From contig JAQXOB010000044.1 in assembly GCA_029098305.1 (NCBI GenBank), forward strand, positions 1-48,821: a stretch of 48,821 nt of DNA, given 5' to 3'. Below are positions 41,259 through 48,821 of the stretch, piece after piece (within the stretch, counting starts at the first letter, position 1; every line of letters starts with the position of its first letter). Under the pieces are notes generated by a model. It saw only the letters and a program-made list of their open reading frames with translations, was not told where the DNA came from and did no database searches. The translations under genes were made by a program, and so were the position numbers. The stretch comes from Clostridia bacterium. GTDB lineage: Bacteria; Bacillota; Clostridia; Oscillospirales; Acutalibacteraceae.

Positions 41259-41398
41259 TCACGCCTCTGTGATAGCACCCACAACGTTATCAATAATATC
41301 CGGAAGGACTATCTCCTCAACGTAACCTCCACTGACATTATCCAGTGCCTTATCATCCAGCTCTACGGAAATCTTTTTTCCTGTTCCTTCTTTCCCAT
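41259..41398 (-). pseudogene. Double-glycine leader peptide gene with one-base frame discontinuity
   Basis: On the minus strand ATG (41398) has AAGGGGG 8 nt upstream and reads MGKKEQEK, then KRFP-stop in its own frame. In the -1 frame the sequence continues KISVELDDKALDNVSGG followed by about 21 hydrophobic/acidic residues (YVEEIVLPDIID...) to a TGA at 41259. The ELDDKALDNVSGG segment is the classic double-glycine leader of class II bacteriocins and related peptide precursors. The switch falls at a run of six A residues; one more A would give an intact 46-residue peptide. It may be a true frameshift mutation, a programmed or transcriptional slip, or a sequencing error. The mature part lacks Cys and has little Ser/Thr. 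Confidence 0.6.
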
Positions 41399-41430
41399 CC
41401 TACATTCCCCCTTTTATAATCTACACCCTT

Positions 41431-41458
41431 ATTATAATATATACTGTCGCTTTGTCAA
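41431..41458 (-). promoter_or_regulatory. Promoter of the double-glycine peptide gene
   Basis: On the minus strand a consensus TTGACA (41458-41453) and a consensus TATAAT (41436-41431) are 16 bp apart. This is among the best promoters in the window, which argues that the small gene downstream is, or recently was, expressed. Confidence 0.85.
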
Positions 41459-41521
41459 TAAATATCTCTCAAATGTTATCTATTTGTAATCAAAAAAATA
41501 TATTTATTTGTATGGTAGTTA

Positions 41522-41550
41522 TTGAAAAGACCGCATCATAATACTATAAT
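41522..41550 (+). promoter_or_regulatory. Promoter of the transglutaminase lipoprotein gene
   Basis: TTGAAA (41522-41527) and TATAAT (41545-41550) are 17 bp apart. It is divergent from the small-peptide promoter; AAGGTG precedes the ATG at 41603. Confidence 0.85.
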
Positions 41551-41602
41551 ATTATTGTTACCAAATTTGGCAGATAATTATCAATCGTTATAAGGTGAAA
41601 AA

Positions 41603-42931
41603 ATGAAATTTTTAAAAGTTTTTTTATGTGTGACACTGGCTTTGTGCCTCGCATCATGCACATTTCCATACAAATATTCTGTAAACGAAGAACATAACGA
41701 GAGCATGCCTGAGGTAACCGACATAGAAAACATTGTTCCACAGCATACCGACATAGATGATATAGACTCATCTCTCGATTTTGAAACATTGAGATGGCGT
41801 AATGTTAAGCGTTCTGATTATTACAAAGAAGTCAGCGTGAAATACGGCTACAACAGCCTAAATGATGTTAATCTGCGTAATTTATACGAAAAAATAGAAT
41901 CAGCCATGTACACCGTATCCGAAAAAGTTGACAAAAAAGGACGCTACACCTTGCCACAACTCAGAGTAAAAGGCTGTTTTCTCAGCAACAACGAGATACA
42001 GCTTGTGTTACAGGCAATATATCTTGATTATCCTCAAGTTTTTTGGTTTAGCAACTATTTCAGCTATGTGCACGACAATGGCTCCACTCTGGTTCAACTC
42101 TACGCTGTGGAAGATAAAGACAGCATACAAGACAAGATAAACACATTTAGTGCCACTGTATCGTCTATAATATCATCTATCCCAGGCGGACTCAGTGAAT
42201 ATGAGCGTGAAAAAGTGATTAACGATTATTTGGTTGACAACTGTGTGTATGACGAAGATGCCATAGACACCAAGACCGACTGGCAACCATTTTGCTTATA
42301 TGGTGCTATAGTAAATGGCAGGGCTATCTGCGGAGGATATGCCTACGCAACACAGTATCTTCTGCGTCTTGTAGGAATTGATGCAGTAAGCGTGACCGGC
42401 ACCGGTAAGGAAGAACTGCATATGTGGAATCAAGTGAATATAGATGGACTATGGTATAATCTTGATGTCACGTGGAACGATAGCGGCGATGTCACCCGCT
42501 ATGACTATTTCAACGTAAAGGATGAGATTTTCTCCATAAACCACACACCCGATCCACTTTTCATCGGCAGCAGTTTGCTCGATGGCAAAACCTGCAATCT
42601 AATCTTAAAAGACTGTATCTCTGATGAAGCTAATTATTATAAAAAAGAATGTATGATATATAATGGAGATGATGCCTCCAAAAACCAGCTCGTAACCACC
42701 ATAGCAAATGCTTGTGCAGAGAGAAAGCCATATATAAGCATTGTGATATCTGATGAGCTTGACTATGAAAAAGAGCTTAACACAATGTTTTATGAATCAC
42801 CATACACATTTTTTGTCGCAATCAGTGATGCCAATGCTCTTGTAGGCGATATTCTCACGCCTGATGAAATAAGCGTAGCAAAGAAGGAAGGCTTTTGTGC
42901 TGTAACAATAAAGCTGTGCTATGTAAACTAA
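41603..42931 (+). CDS. Transglutaminase-like lipoprotein
   Basis: The 442-residue protein has a lipoprotein signal (FLCVTLALCLASC, lipidated Cys near 19) and an acidic Asp/Glu-rich region. A papain-like transglutaminase core (about 185-315) has the triad Cys in GRAICGGYAYATQYLL, His in ELHMWNQVNIDGLWYNLDVTW and Asp in LDVTWND. Such surface proteins are usually peptidases or peptide cross-linkers acting on wall or host proteins. The C-terminal part (about 330-442) is unassigned. There is an LDVTWND variant of the common DxTWD motif. It is monocistronic. Confidence 0.88.
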   Translation: MKFLKVFLCVTLALCLASCTFPYKYSVNEEHNESMPEVTDIENIVPQHTDIDDIDSSLDFETLRWRNVKRSDYYKEVSVKYGYNSLNDVNLRNLYEKIESAMYTVSEKVDKKGRYTLPQLRVKGCFLSNNEIQLVLQAIYLDYPQVFWFSNYFSYVHDNGSTLVQLYAVEDKDSIQDKINTFSATVSSIISSIPGGLSEYEREKVINDYLVDNCVYDEDAIDTKTDWQPFCLYGAIVNGRAICGGYAYATQYLLRLVGIDAVSVTGTGKEELHMWNQVNIDGLWYNLDVTWNDSGDVTRYDYFNVKDEIFSINHTPDPLFIGSSLLDGKTCNLILKDCISDEANYYKKECMIYNGDDASKNQLVTTIANACAERKPYISIVISDELDYEKELNTMFYESPYTFFVAISDANALVGDILTPDEISVAKKEGFCAVTIKLCYVN

Positions 42932-42985
42932 ATCAAAATATGCTGTATGAACAGTCTTGCAAAAAACATATAAAAAACCAAAAAA

Positions 42986-43036
42986 ATAGAAGCGTGTATG
43001 CTCTTTTTAAGGCATATACACTTCTATTATTTTTTT
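42986..43036. terminator. Bidirectional terminator between convergent genes
   Basis: An ATAGAAGCGTGTATGC / GCATATACACTTCTAT stem (one bulge) is followed by T runs on both strands. It serves the transglutaminase gene and the GT2 gene. Confidence 0.9.
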
Positions 43037-43042
43037 GATATT

Positions 43043-43984
43043 TTATTTCAGTTCCTCTTCTACGATGTAGCGAGGTCGCTTTTTGGTTTCCATATAGATT
43101 TTGCCGATATATTCGCCTATAACACCGATTGCGAGTAGTTGAAGTCCGCCGATAGCCCAAATAGAAAGCACTGTGGAGGTCCATCCCGATACGGTGTTTC
43201 CTATGCACCACATCACAAAGCTATATATCAAAATAATCAGGCTTACTCCAAACACAATCGCTCCAAGAGAAGTAATCATTCTAATAGGCTTTAAAGATAA
43301 ACTGGTCACGCCGTCCCATGCAAGCCCCAACATCTTTTTGAGTGGATATTTACTCTCGCCGGCTAGTCTTTCGCTTCTTTCATATTCCACTACTGACGAT
43401 TTAAAGCCAACCAAAGGCACCAATCCTCTGAGAAAAAGGTTTACTTCTTCAAATTCTGCTAAAGCGTTTAATGCCTTTCTGCTTATCAAGCGAAAGTCCG
43501 CATGGTTATACACCACCTCTGCACCTAATACAGAAAGTATCTTATAAAAGCCCTGTGCAGTAATTCTCTTAAAGGCTGTATCGGTTGCTCTCTTACTACG
43601 AACACCATATACTATCTCTGAGCCGTTTTCAAAATCCTCTATCATCTGATCAAAGGCGTTTATATCATCTTGCAAATCGGCGTCAATGGAAATTGTGCAA
43701 TCACATCGGTCTTTAATCGTCAATAGTCCTCCCAGCAGGGTATTCTGATGCCCTCTGTTTCGGCTCATTTTTATGCCGTTTACATATTTGTTTGTGCGAT
43801 GAAGCTCAGTGATAATTTCCCAAGTTTTGTCCTTACTGCCATCATCAAAGTAATATATTTTGCTATCGGACGAAATTTTGCCCTCAGCAATCATTTTATC
43901 AAATTTTCTTGTAAGTTTTTCGGTGGTGTCATAAAGCACCTCTTCCTCATTGTAACAAGGAATTGCAAGATATAATTTTGTCAT
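43043..43984 (-). CDS. GT2 family glycosyltransferase with two C-terminal membrane helices (GtrB/DPMS-like)
   Basis: This protein of about 313 residues has a cytoplasmic GT-A domain (YLAIPCYNEEEVLYDT, FDDGSKDKTWEI, NRGHQNTLLGGL, SIDADLQDDINAFDQM) and, after about residue 225, two membrane helices (ITSLGAIVFGVSLIILIYSF and TSTVLSIWAIGGLQLLAIGVIGEYIGKIY). This architecture transfers a sugar from a nucleotide donor to undecaprenyl phosphate, feeding GT-C enzymes outside; the GT39-like protein at 143-1648 would be a suitable consumer, although it is over 40 kb away. The start at 43984 has AAGGTG close upstream. Confidence 0.92.
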   Translation of the reverse strand: MTKLYLAIPCYNEEEVLYDTTEKLTRKFDKMIAEGKISSDSKIYYFDDGSKDKTWEIITELHRTNKYVNGIKMSRNRGHQNTLLGGLLTIKDRCDCTISIDADLQDDINAFDQMIEDFENGSEIVYGVRSKRATDTAFKRITAQGFYKILSVLGAEVVYNHADFRLISRKALNALAEFEEVNLFLRGLVPLVGFKSSVVEYERSERLAGESKYPLKKMLGLAWDGVTSLSLKPIRMITSLGAIVFGVSLIILIYSFVMWCIGNTVSGWTSTVLSIWAIGGLQLLAIGVIGEYIGKIYMETKKRPRYIVEEELK

Positions 43985-44210
43985 ATATTCACCTTCCAAC
44001 ACCAAACATAAAAAAACTACTAACTAGTTATATATATTATCATATTGTAGGTGTATTATCAATACAATTCTCACAAAATATCCCATTCTAATGGCTGTGT
44101 CGGTCATACCATACACATCGCAATCGCAAACACTAGACGTAATGCACAAAATCGTCTGCCTGCAACATTAATTATTTTTCAAAAGTCTGCACAAAATCTT
44201 AAAAAATCAC

Positions 44211-44239
44211 TTGACGGTGAAACAATAGTTTGATATAAT
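44211..44239 (+). promoter_or_regulatory. Promoter of rpsF-ssb-rpsR
   Basis: TTGACG (44211-44216) and TATAAT (44234-44239) are 17 bp apart. The predicted leader (about 44246-44318) can fold CTCTG...CAGAG and TGCAA-ATG-TTGCA pairings (44271-44297). This is a candidate autoregulatory S6:S18-binding structure, but I cannot confirm the conserved bulge. The rest of 43985-44210 has no supportable gene. Confidence 0.82.
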
Positions 44240-44318
44240 TACCACTGCACGTATATCGTGTTTTTTTCCTTGCTCTGCAAATGTTGCAGGGCCAGAGTCC
44301 AAAAGGAGGTGCAATAAC

Positions 44319-44615
44319 ATGGCAGGAGTTATTAATGCTTACGAATCTGTTTTAGTTATCTCAACAAAATTGGGTGACGAAGGCATCGAGGCTGTTACAG
44401 AGAAGTTTAAGGCTTTGATCGAAAAGCACGCAACACTCGAGAGCGTTGATGTATGGGGCAAGCGCAGACTTGCTTATCCTATCGAGAAAGAAGCAGAAGG
44501 TCATTATGTTCTCTATACATTCACAGCTGATCCAGAATTCCCAGCTGAGCTTGATAGAATCTATAAGATCACAGATGGCGTTCTTCGTTCACTCATCATC
44601 AAAAAGGAAGCTTAA
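44319..44615 (+). CDS. rpsF: 30S ribosomal protein S6
   Basis: This 98-residue small-subunit protein pairs with S18. It shows YESVLVISTKLGDEGIEAV, the VDVWGKRRLAYPIEKEAEGHYVLYTF core and the DGVLRSLIIKKEA end; there is no glutamate tail as in enterics. AAGGAGG precedes the ATG. It is the first gene of the classic rpsF-ssb-rpsR operon. Confidence 0.97.
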   Translation: MAGVINAYESVLVISTKLGDEGIEAVTEKFKALIEKHATLESVDVWGKRRLAYPIEKEAEGHYVLYTFTADPEFPAELDRIYKITDGVLRSLIIKKEA

Positions 44616-44656
44616 TTAAATCCGATTTCAAAACCTGAGGAAAGGATATAGAGATT

Positions 44657-45094
44657 ATGAATAAAATTGTTCTTATGGGAAGACTTACAGCCACACCAGA
44701 GCTTCGCACAACTCCAAACGGCACATCAGTAACTTCATTTACTATTGCTGTGCAGAGAGATTATGCAAAAGCCGGCGAAGAAAGAGTAACCGATTTTATC
44801 GATATTGTGGCATGGAGAGGCACTGCTGAGTTTGTAACAAAGTATTTTACAAAAGGCAGCATGATTGCTGTTGCAGGTTCACTGCAAACTCGATCCTATG
44901 TAGACAAAAACGGAAATAATCGCAAGGCATTTGAAGTTTTAGCTGAAAATGTTTACTTCACAGGAAGCAAACGTGATTCTTCCTATGGAGATGATAGTTC
45001 CTATTCACAATCTTCTGCTCCGGCAGCATCCTATTCCAGCGGTAGCACAGGCGATTTTGAGAGTATTCCTACAGATGACGATCTTCCTTTCTAA
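44657..45094 (+). CDS. ssb: Single-stranded DNA-binding protein
   Basis: The 145-residue protein has an N-terminal OB fold (MNKIVLMGRLTATPELRTTPNGTSVTSFTIAV; FIDIVAWRGTAEFVTKYFTKGS), a Ser/Tyr-rich linker (about 112-135) and the acidic tip IPTDDDLPF that recruits repair and replication proteins. It binds as a tetramer. It is the middle gene of the ribosomal operon, as in most Firmicutes. Confidence 0.97.
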   Translation: MNKIVLMGRLTATPELRTTPNGTSVTSFTIAVQRDYAKAGEERVTDFIDIVAWRGTAEFVTKYFTKGSMIAVAGSLQTRSYVDKNGNNRKAFEVLAENVYFTGSKRDSSYGDDSSYSQSSAPAASYSSGSTGDFESIPTDDDLPF

Positions 45095-45130
45095 AGGAAG
45101 CAATTAATTTTAAGTAAAGGAGAGATAACA

Positions 45131-45385
45131 ATGTCTGAAAACAGACCAGAAAGAGATATGCGTAGAAACAACAGAAAAAGCAGAAGAAAAGTATGCTCAT
45201 TCTGTGTAGATAAAGTTGAAAGCATAGATTATAAGGATATCGCTAAGCTTCGCCGTTACATCTCAGAGAGAGCAAAGATTCTCCCTCGCAGAGTAACAGG
45301 CACTTGTGCTCGTCATCAGCGTGCACTCACAGTTGCAGTAAAGCGTGCAAGACACGTAGCACTTTTACCTTACTCAGCTGAATAA
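45131..45385 (+). CDS. rpsR: 30S ribosomal protein S18
   Basis: The 84-residue basic protein shows [62 protein letters not shown]. The CxxC in the N-terminal part plus C and H later make a zinc-capable (C+) form. It is the last gene of the operon, followed by a terminator and tRNA-Thr. Confidence 0.97.
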   Translation: MSENRPERDMRRNNRKSRRKVCSFCVDKVESIDYKDIAKLRRYISERAKILPRRVTGTCARHQRALTVAVKRARHVALLPYSAE

Positions 45386-45399
45386 TATAAAGACTTCTG

Positions 45400-45442
45400 T
45401 CGGGTGCCTTTAAAATTAAAGAGGCATCCGATAATAGTTTTT
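45400..45442 (+). terminator. Terminator of rpsF-ssb-rpsR
   Basis: A TCGGGTGCCT / AGGCATCCGA stem (45400-45409/45422-45431, one G-T pair) is followed by TAATAGTTTTT, ending just before the tRNA. Confidence 0.85.
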
Positions 45443-45518
45443 GCTGGTGTGGCGCAGCCGGTAGCGCAACTGATTCGTAATCAGTAGGTCGACAGTTCGA
45501 ATCTGTTCACCAGCTCCA
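45443..45518 (+). tRNA. tRNA-Thr (anticodon CGU)
   Basis: It folds into a full cloverleaf: acceptor GCTGGTG/CACCAGC (7 bp), D stem GCGC/GCGC, anticodon stem ACTGA/TCAGT with loop TTCGTAA (anticodon CGT, reads ACG), variable loop AGGTC, and T stem GACAG/CTGTT with TTCGAAT. CCA is encoded (45516-45518). It is expressed by readthrough of the rpsR terminator or from a promoter I cannot see. Confidence 0.97.
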
Positions 45519-45529
45519 TTTTTAAAAAA

Positions 45530-45580
45530 ACGTGCCAGAAGGTCGCTTTTTTCGAAAAGGACTTTCTGGCACGTTTTTTA
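45530..45580. terminator. Bidirectional terminator after tRNA-Thr
   Basis: A 15-bp stem ACGTGCCAGAAGGTC / GACTTTCTGGCACGT (one G-T) has T runs on both sides. It overlaps the stop codon of the convergent antitoxin-like gene. Confidence 0.92.
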
Positions 45581-45772
45581 ATCCCAGTTTACAAAATTGT
45601 GGCTTATGGTTCTATCTGCATCATATTTATGTTGTGCTGATATTACCTCTTCTATGTCGCTTATGTCTATCTCTTGATTCATAAATCTTTTTGCAATCTC
45701 AAGCAAGAGCATCTGCTCAGGCTTAGGCAAATAATCTATAATCTCTATTAAATCTTTTTTTGTTGATGACAT
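45578..45772 (-). CDS. Small antitoxin-like protein (orphan)
   Basis: The 64-residue acidic protein has an N-terminal helix pair (KKDLIEIIDYLPKPEQMLLLEIAKRFM) and a C-terminal EEVISAQHKYDADRTISHNFVNWD tail, resembling the toxin-wrapping tails of RelB/Phd-like antitoxins. The start at 45772 has AGGAG 8 nt upstream. No toxin gene follows; the next gene is a terminator-bounded tRNA on the other strand. It could be a solitary antitoxin or an unrelated regulator. Identity is weak. Confidence 0.5.
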   Translation of the reverse strand: MSSTKKDLIEIIDYLPKPEQMLLLEIAKRFMNQEIDISDIEEVISAQHKYDADRTISHNFVNWD

Positions 45773-45883
45773 AACTTCATCTCCTCGCATTTTGTAGCAT
45801 TGTATTCTCTAAAAAATAAAACACATTCTTTTTTTAAGTATCCTACAGAGTGTTGCTTTTATACATCATCACAAAAACTAAAA

Positions 45884-45930
45884 AGCCTGATATTCAGATA
45901 AAGCAAAAGCTTTTTTGTGAATACCAGGCT
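45884..45930 (-). terminator. Terminator of valS
   Basis: On the minus strand an AGCCTGGTATTCA / TGAATATCAGGCT stem is followed by TTTTTAGTTTTTG. Confidence 0.87.
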
Positions 45931-45958
45931 AATTTTTTATATTGTTTTATGATTAATA

Positions 45959-48586
45959 TTATCTCTTGTTAAGCTCTTCGATAGCTGCTTTTACAAGAGC
46001 TATCTTCTCTCTCTCCTTGGCAGCCTGACCTTTAACGGTTTCTACAACCTTGGCAGGTGCCTTCGAGATAAAGCTCTCGTTATTTAGCTTTGCCTCAGAT
46101 TGAGCAAGCATTTTTTCGGTCTGAGCCAATTCTTTATTAAGACGTGCAAGCTCTGCCTCCTTATCTACAAGCTCTGCCATAGGAATATAAATCTTTGCAT
46201 GAGCTGTAACAATGGTGACAGCACCTTCGATATTGAATTCTTCGCCAAGTTCTAGCTGTGATGCACTAGCAAGCTTGAGGATAAACTCACGACCACTCTC
46301 AAAAGCAGATGTATCTTTAGCCGCTATATAAACCTTTGCTTTTCTTGAAGGTGGCACGTTCATCTCGCTTCTTCTTGTTCTTATAGCACTAATAGTCTCT
46401 GTGATAACATTTACAATCTCTGTTTCTTGCTCAAACGCATGACTCTCGTTATATTTAGGATACTCAGCAAGCATAAGGGTTTCACCGTTATGCGGAAGCG
46501 TCTGCCAAATTTCCTCTGTAATAAACGGCATAAATGGATGCAAAAGTCTGAGAATGTTTTCAAGCACATAAACAAGCACCTGACGAGTATTTTGAGCCAG
46601 CTCGCCACCAGCCATCAGGCTAGCCTTAGAAAACTCTATATACCAATCGCAATATACATCCCATATAAAGTCATAAAGCTTAGTAACAGCTACTCCAAGC
46701 TCAAATTTTTCTAAATTCTCGGTAACTTCCTTTGCCACGATGTTGAGCTTGTGAATAATCCACTTATCTATAAGTGTAAGCTCTTTTGGTAGCTCGTTTT
46801 TCACATCGAAATCGTCAATATTCATATGAACATAACGTGATGCGTTCCACAGCTTATTGGCAAAGTTTCTGCATGATTCCACTCTCTCAGGTGAAAATCT
46901 CATATCGTTTCCGGGTGAGTTTCCGGTAGCGAGGAAGAATCTGAGTGCATCTGCACCATATTGGTCGATTATCTCTAGTGGGTCTACTCCGTTTCCGAGA
47001 GATTTACTCATCTTTCTGCCCTGGGAGTCACGCACAAGTCCGTGGATAAGCACTGTGTCAAAAGGAACCTTTCCTGTATGCTCTATGCCTGAGAACATCA
47101 TTCTCATAACCCAGAAAGGAATAATATCATATCCTGTTACGAGTGTTGATGTAGGATAGAAGTAGTCAAGATCTTCTGTTTTGTTTGGCCAGCCGAGTGT
47201 AGAGAATGGCCACAATGCCGAGCTGAACCATGTATCGAGTGTATCTTCGTCCTGCTTGAGATGGTCTTTTCCACACTTAGGACAAACTGATGGTGCTTCT
47301 TTAGCTACGATTATTTCTCCGCAATCTGAGCAATACCATGCAGGTATTCTATGACCCCACCATAGCTGTCTGGATATACACCAGTCACGAATATTTTCAA
47401 GCCAGTGGAAATATATTTTCTCAAAGTGTGCAGGCACAAATTTTGTTTCGCCATCCTTAACAGCCTTAATAGCAGGCTCTGCCAGAGGCTTCATCTTTAC
47501 AAACCACTGCTTAGATACCCTTGGCTCTACTGTGGATGAACAGCGATAGCAAGTGCCTACATTATGCGTATGATCCTCAATCTTTACGAGGAAGCCTTCT
47601 GCCTCTAGGTCTACCACGATAGCCTTACGTGCCTTGTATCTCTCCATGCCTGCATATTTTTCGTATTCGTCAATTATGCGTGCATCGTCTGTCATCACAT
47701 TGATGATAGGCAGATTGTGACGCAAGCCAACCTCAAAATCGTTAGGGTCATGGGCAGGTGTGATCTTTACCACTCCTGTGCCAAACTGTGGGTCTACATA
47801 GCTATCTGCCACTACAGGTATCTCTCTGCCTACCAGCGGAAGAATAACCGTCTTGCCTATATATTCTTTGTATCTTTCGTCATCAGGGTTTACAGCCACT
47901 GCTGTATCGCCCAATAGAGTTTCAGGTCTGGTGGTAGCTAGTTGCAGATATCCTGAGCCATCACTAAGCGGATATCTCAAATGCCAAAAATGACCTGCCT
48001 GCTCCTCATGCTCAACCTCTGCATCTGATATAGATGTCTTACAGCATGGGCACCAGTTTATAATACGCTCACCACGATAGATAAGACCTTTTTTATATAG
48101 ATTTACAAAAACCTCATTAACAGCCTTATTGCATCCCTCGTCCATTGTGAAACGCTCTCTGTCCCAATCGCATGAGCTTCCCATCTTTTTGAGCTGTGAT
48201 GTGATTCTTCCGCCATATTCCTTTTTCCAATCCCATGCTCTCTCTAGAAACTTCTCTCTGCCTATGCCCTCTTTGGTAAGGCCATCTTCTTTCATAGCAG
48301 CCACAATTTTTGCCTCGGTGGCGATAGATGCATGGTCTGTGCCCGGTAGCCACAAAGCACTGTAGCCCTGCATACGACGAAATCTTATAAGAATATCCTG
48401 CAAGGTATTGTCTAGGGCATGTCCCATATGTAGCTGACCGGTTATATTTGGCGGTGGCATCACGATAGTATAGGGCTTTTTATCTTTATCGGCGACAGCG
48501 TGAAAATAATTTCCATTCTGCCAAAATTCATAAATTCTGTCTTCAACCTCTTTTGGGTTGTAGGCTTTAGCTAACTCTTTAGCCAT
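45959..48586 (-). CDS. valS: Valyl-tRNA synthetase
   Basis: The 875-residue class Ia synthetase charges tRNA-Val. It has [16 protein letters not shown] (HIGH-type motif), the CP1 editing domain ([29 protein letters not shown]), CYRCSS and [10 protein letters not shown] zinc-type segments, [11 protein letters not shown] (KMSKS), the anticodon-binding domain, and a C-terminal coiled-coil arm ([19 protein letters not shown]). The longer frame from 48664 runs through the promoter. GGAGGTG supports ATG 48586. The leader is too short for a T-box. Confidence 0.97.
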   Translation of the reverse strand: MAKELAKAYNPKEVEDRIYEFWQNGNYFHAVADKDKKPYTIVMPPPNITGQLHMGHALDNTLQDILIRFRRMQGYSALWLPGTDHASIATEAKIVAAMKEDGLTKEGIGREKFLERAWDWKKEYGGRITSQLKKMGSSCDWDRERFTMDEGCNKAVNEVFVNLYKKGLIYRGERIINWCPCCKTSISDAEVEHEEQAGHFWHLRYPLSDGSGYLQLATTRPETLLGDTAVAVNPDDERYKEYIGKTVILPLVGREIPVVADSYVDPQFGTGVVKITPAHDPNDFEVGLRHNLPIINVMTDDARIIDEYEKYAGMERYKARKAIVVDLEAEGFLVKIEDHTHNVGTCYRCSSTVEPRVSKQWFVKMKPLAEPAIKAVKDGETKFVPAHFEKIYFHWLENIRDWCISRQLWWGHRIPAWYCSDCGEIIVAKEAPSVCPKCGKDHLKQDEDTLDTWFSSALWPFSTLGWPNKTEDLDYFYPTSTLVTGYDIIPFWVMRMMFSGIEHTGKVPFDTVLIHGLVRDSQGRKMSKSLGNGVDPLEIIDQYGADALRFFLATGNSPGNDMRFSPERVESCRNFANKLWNASRYVHMNIDDFDVKNELPKELTLIDKWIIHKLNIVAKEVTENLEKFELGVAVTKLYDFIWDVYCDWYIEFSKASLMAGGELAQNTRQVLVYVLENILRLLHPFMPFITEEIWQTLPHNGETLMLAEYPKYNESHAFEQETEIVNVITETISAIRTRRSEMNVPPSRKAKVYIAAKDTSAFESGREFILKLASASQLELGEEFNIEGAVTIVTAHAKIYIPMAELVDKEAELARLNKELAQTEKMLAQSEAKLNNESFISKAPAKVVETVKGQAAKEREKIALVKAAIEELNKR

Positions 48587-48629
48587 TATTACACCTCCAC
48601 AAAATTCTGCAATTATTCGCAGTTTAATC

Positions 48630-48664
48630 CTGATAATTATCTCACTTATCAGCGGTTTTGTCAA
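48630..48664 (-). promoter_or_regulatory. Promoter of valS with overlapping inverted repeat
   Basis: On the minus strand TTGACA (48664-48659) and GATAAT (48641-48636) are 17 bp apart. CTGATAA/TTATCAG (48630-48636/48646-48652) forms a 7-bp-arm inverted repeat across the -10 region, a possible operator. Confidence 0.8.
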
Positions 48665-48692
48665 CTTTCTTTTACAATGATATCACGTCAAT

Positions 48693-48821
48693 CTAATTTA
48701 GCAATAATTCTGTAATCAAAATTACAGCAATAAAATTACTAAGAAAGTCAGAGAGATTATTAATATCGAACAGATTGCGCTTCAAAATACCGCTGATAGG
48801 CTTGCGAGGCTCATAGCGGTT
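48693..48821 (-). other. Right-edge open frame, possible gene 3' end
   Basis: A minus-strand frame is open from the window edge to a TAG at 48695-48693 (42 codons, with KPISGILKRNLFDINN then a hydrophobic stretch). It could be the end of an upstream gene or chance. No motif is recognised. Confidence 0.2.

Noticed and set aside
44051-44233. 60-codon plus-strand frame upstream of rpsF
   Set aside because: It overlaps the rpsF promoter, has no ribosome binding site and shows no motif.
48587-48664. N-terminal extension and T-box leader of valS
   Set aside because: The extension would be translated from DNA that contains the promoter, and the remaining leader of about 43 nt cannot hold a T-box.

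Overview
This AT-rich 48.8 kb window looks like chromosome from a Gram-positive Clostridia, most likely an Oscillospiraceae/Ruminococcus-type gut anaerobe. The reasons are strong GGAGG-type ribosome binding sites, canonical TTGACA-17-TATAAT promoters, Rho-independent terminators, a zinc-type L28, KtrAB potassium uptake, many lipoproteins, and a secreted hydrolase with a C-terminal type I dockerin (a hallmark of cellulosome- or amylosome-building ruminococci). I see no phage, plasmid, CRISPR array, rRNA or intact insertion sequence. The genus is inference.

Layout. 0.1-6.1 kb: polytopic glycosyltransferase and shikimate kinase (-), acyl carrier protein and a VanY-like carboxypeptidase (+), a DegT aminotransferase coupled to an Ntn-hydrolase-like protein (-). 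6.1-10.4 kb: a hairpin-rich spacer, an ABC exporter pair, and a lipoprotein fusing a TroA/BtuF-like domain to SH3b through an Asp/Ser linker (+). 10.6-15 kb: RNA and translation housekeeping on the minus strand (rlmA, nif3-like, trmK, pth), then prs. 15.1-19 kb: ktrA, ktrB and a phosphohexomutase (-). 19.2-20.3 kb: degenerate RadC-like protein and rpmB (+). 20.5-29.1 kb: cell-surface and envelope genes (small membrane protein, ROK kinase, dockerin hydrolase, DUF2383-like bundle, doubly anchored lipoprotein, cyclase, G5-M23 peptidase, ZIP transporter). 29.3-36.1 kb: a 1341-residue secreted protein with a 55-residue calcium-loop peptide gene behind it, then secDF. 36.5-41.4 kb: Mrp ATPase, prmA, SPFH/NfeD pair, mgsA, and a tiny promoter-driven ORF coding for a double-glycine leader peptide but carrying a one-base frame discontinuity. 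41.6-48.8 kb: transglutaminase lipoprotein, GT2 glycosyltransferase, the rpsF-ssb-rpsR operon, tRNA-Thr(CGU), an orphan antitoxin-like gene and valS.

Intergenic repeats are a notable feature. Three copies of a ~220 bp imperfect palindrome with terminal inverted repeats lie at 10.4, 36.3 and 39.0 kb. A different palindromic repeat lies at 13.75 kb and a composite hairpin cluster at 6.16-6.5 kb. They look like non-autonomous (MITE-like) elements.

The most novel-looking items are the two small peptide genes absent from a normal ORF call (41259-41398 and 29329-29496), the Ser-type Ntn-hydrolase candidate, the substrate-binding/SH3b fusion, and the repeat families. No single multi-gene defence or biosynthetic system is evident; most of the window is housekeeping and envelope genes.
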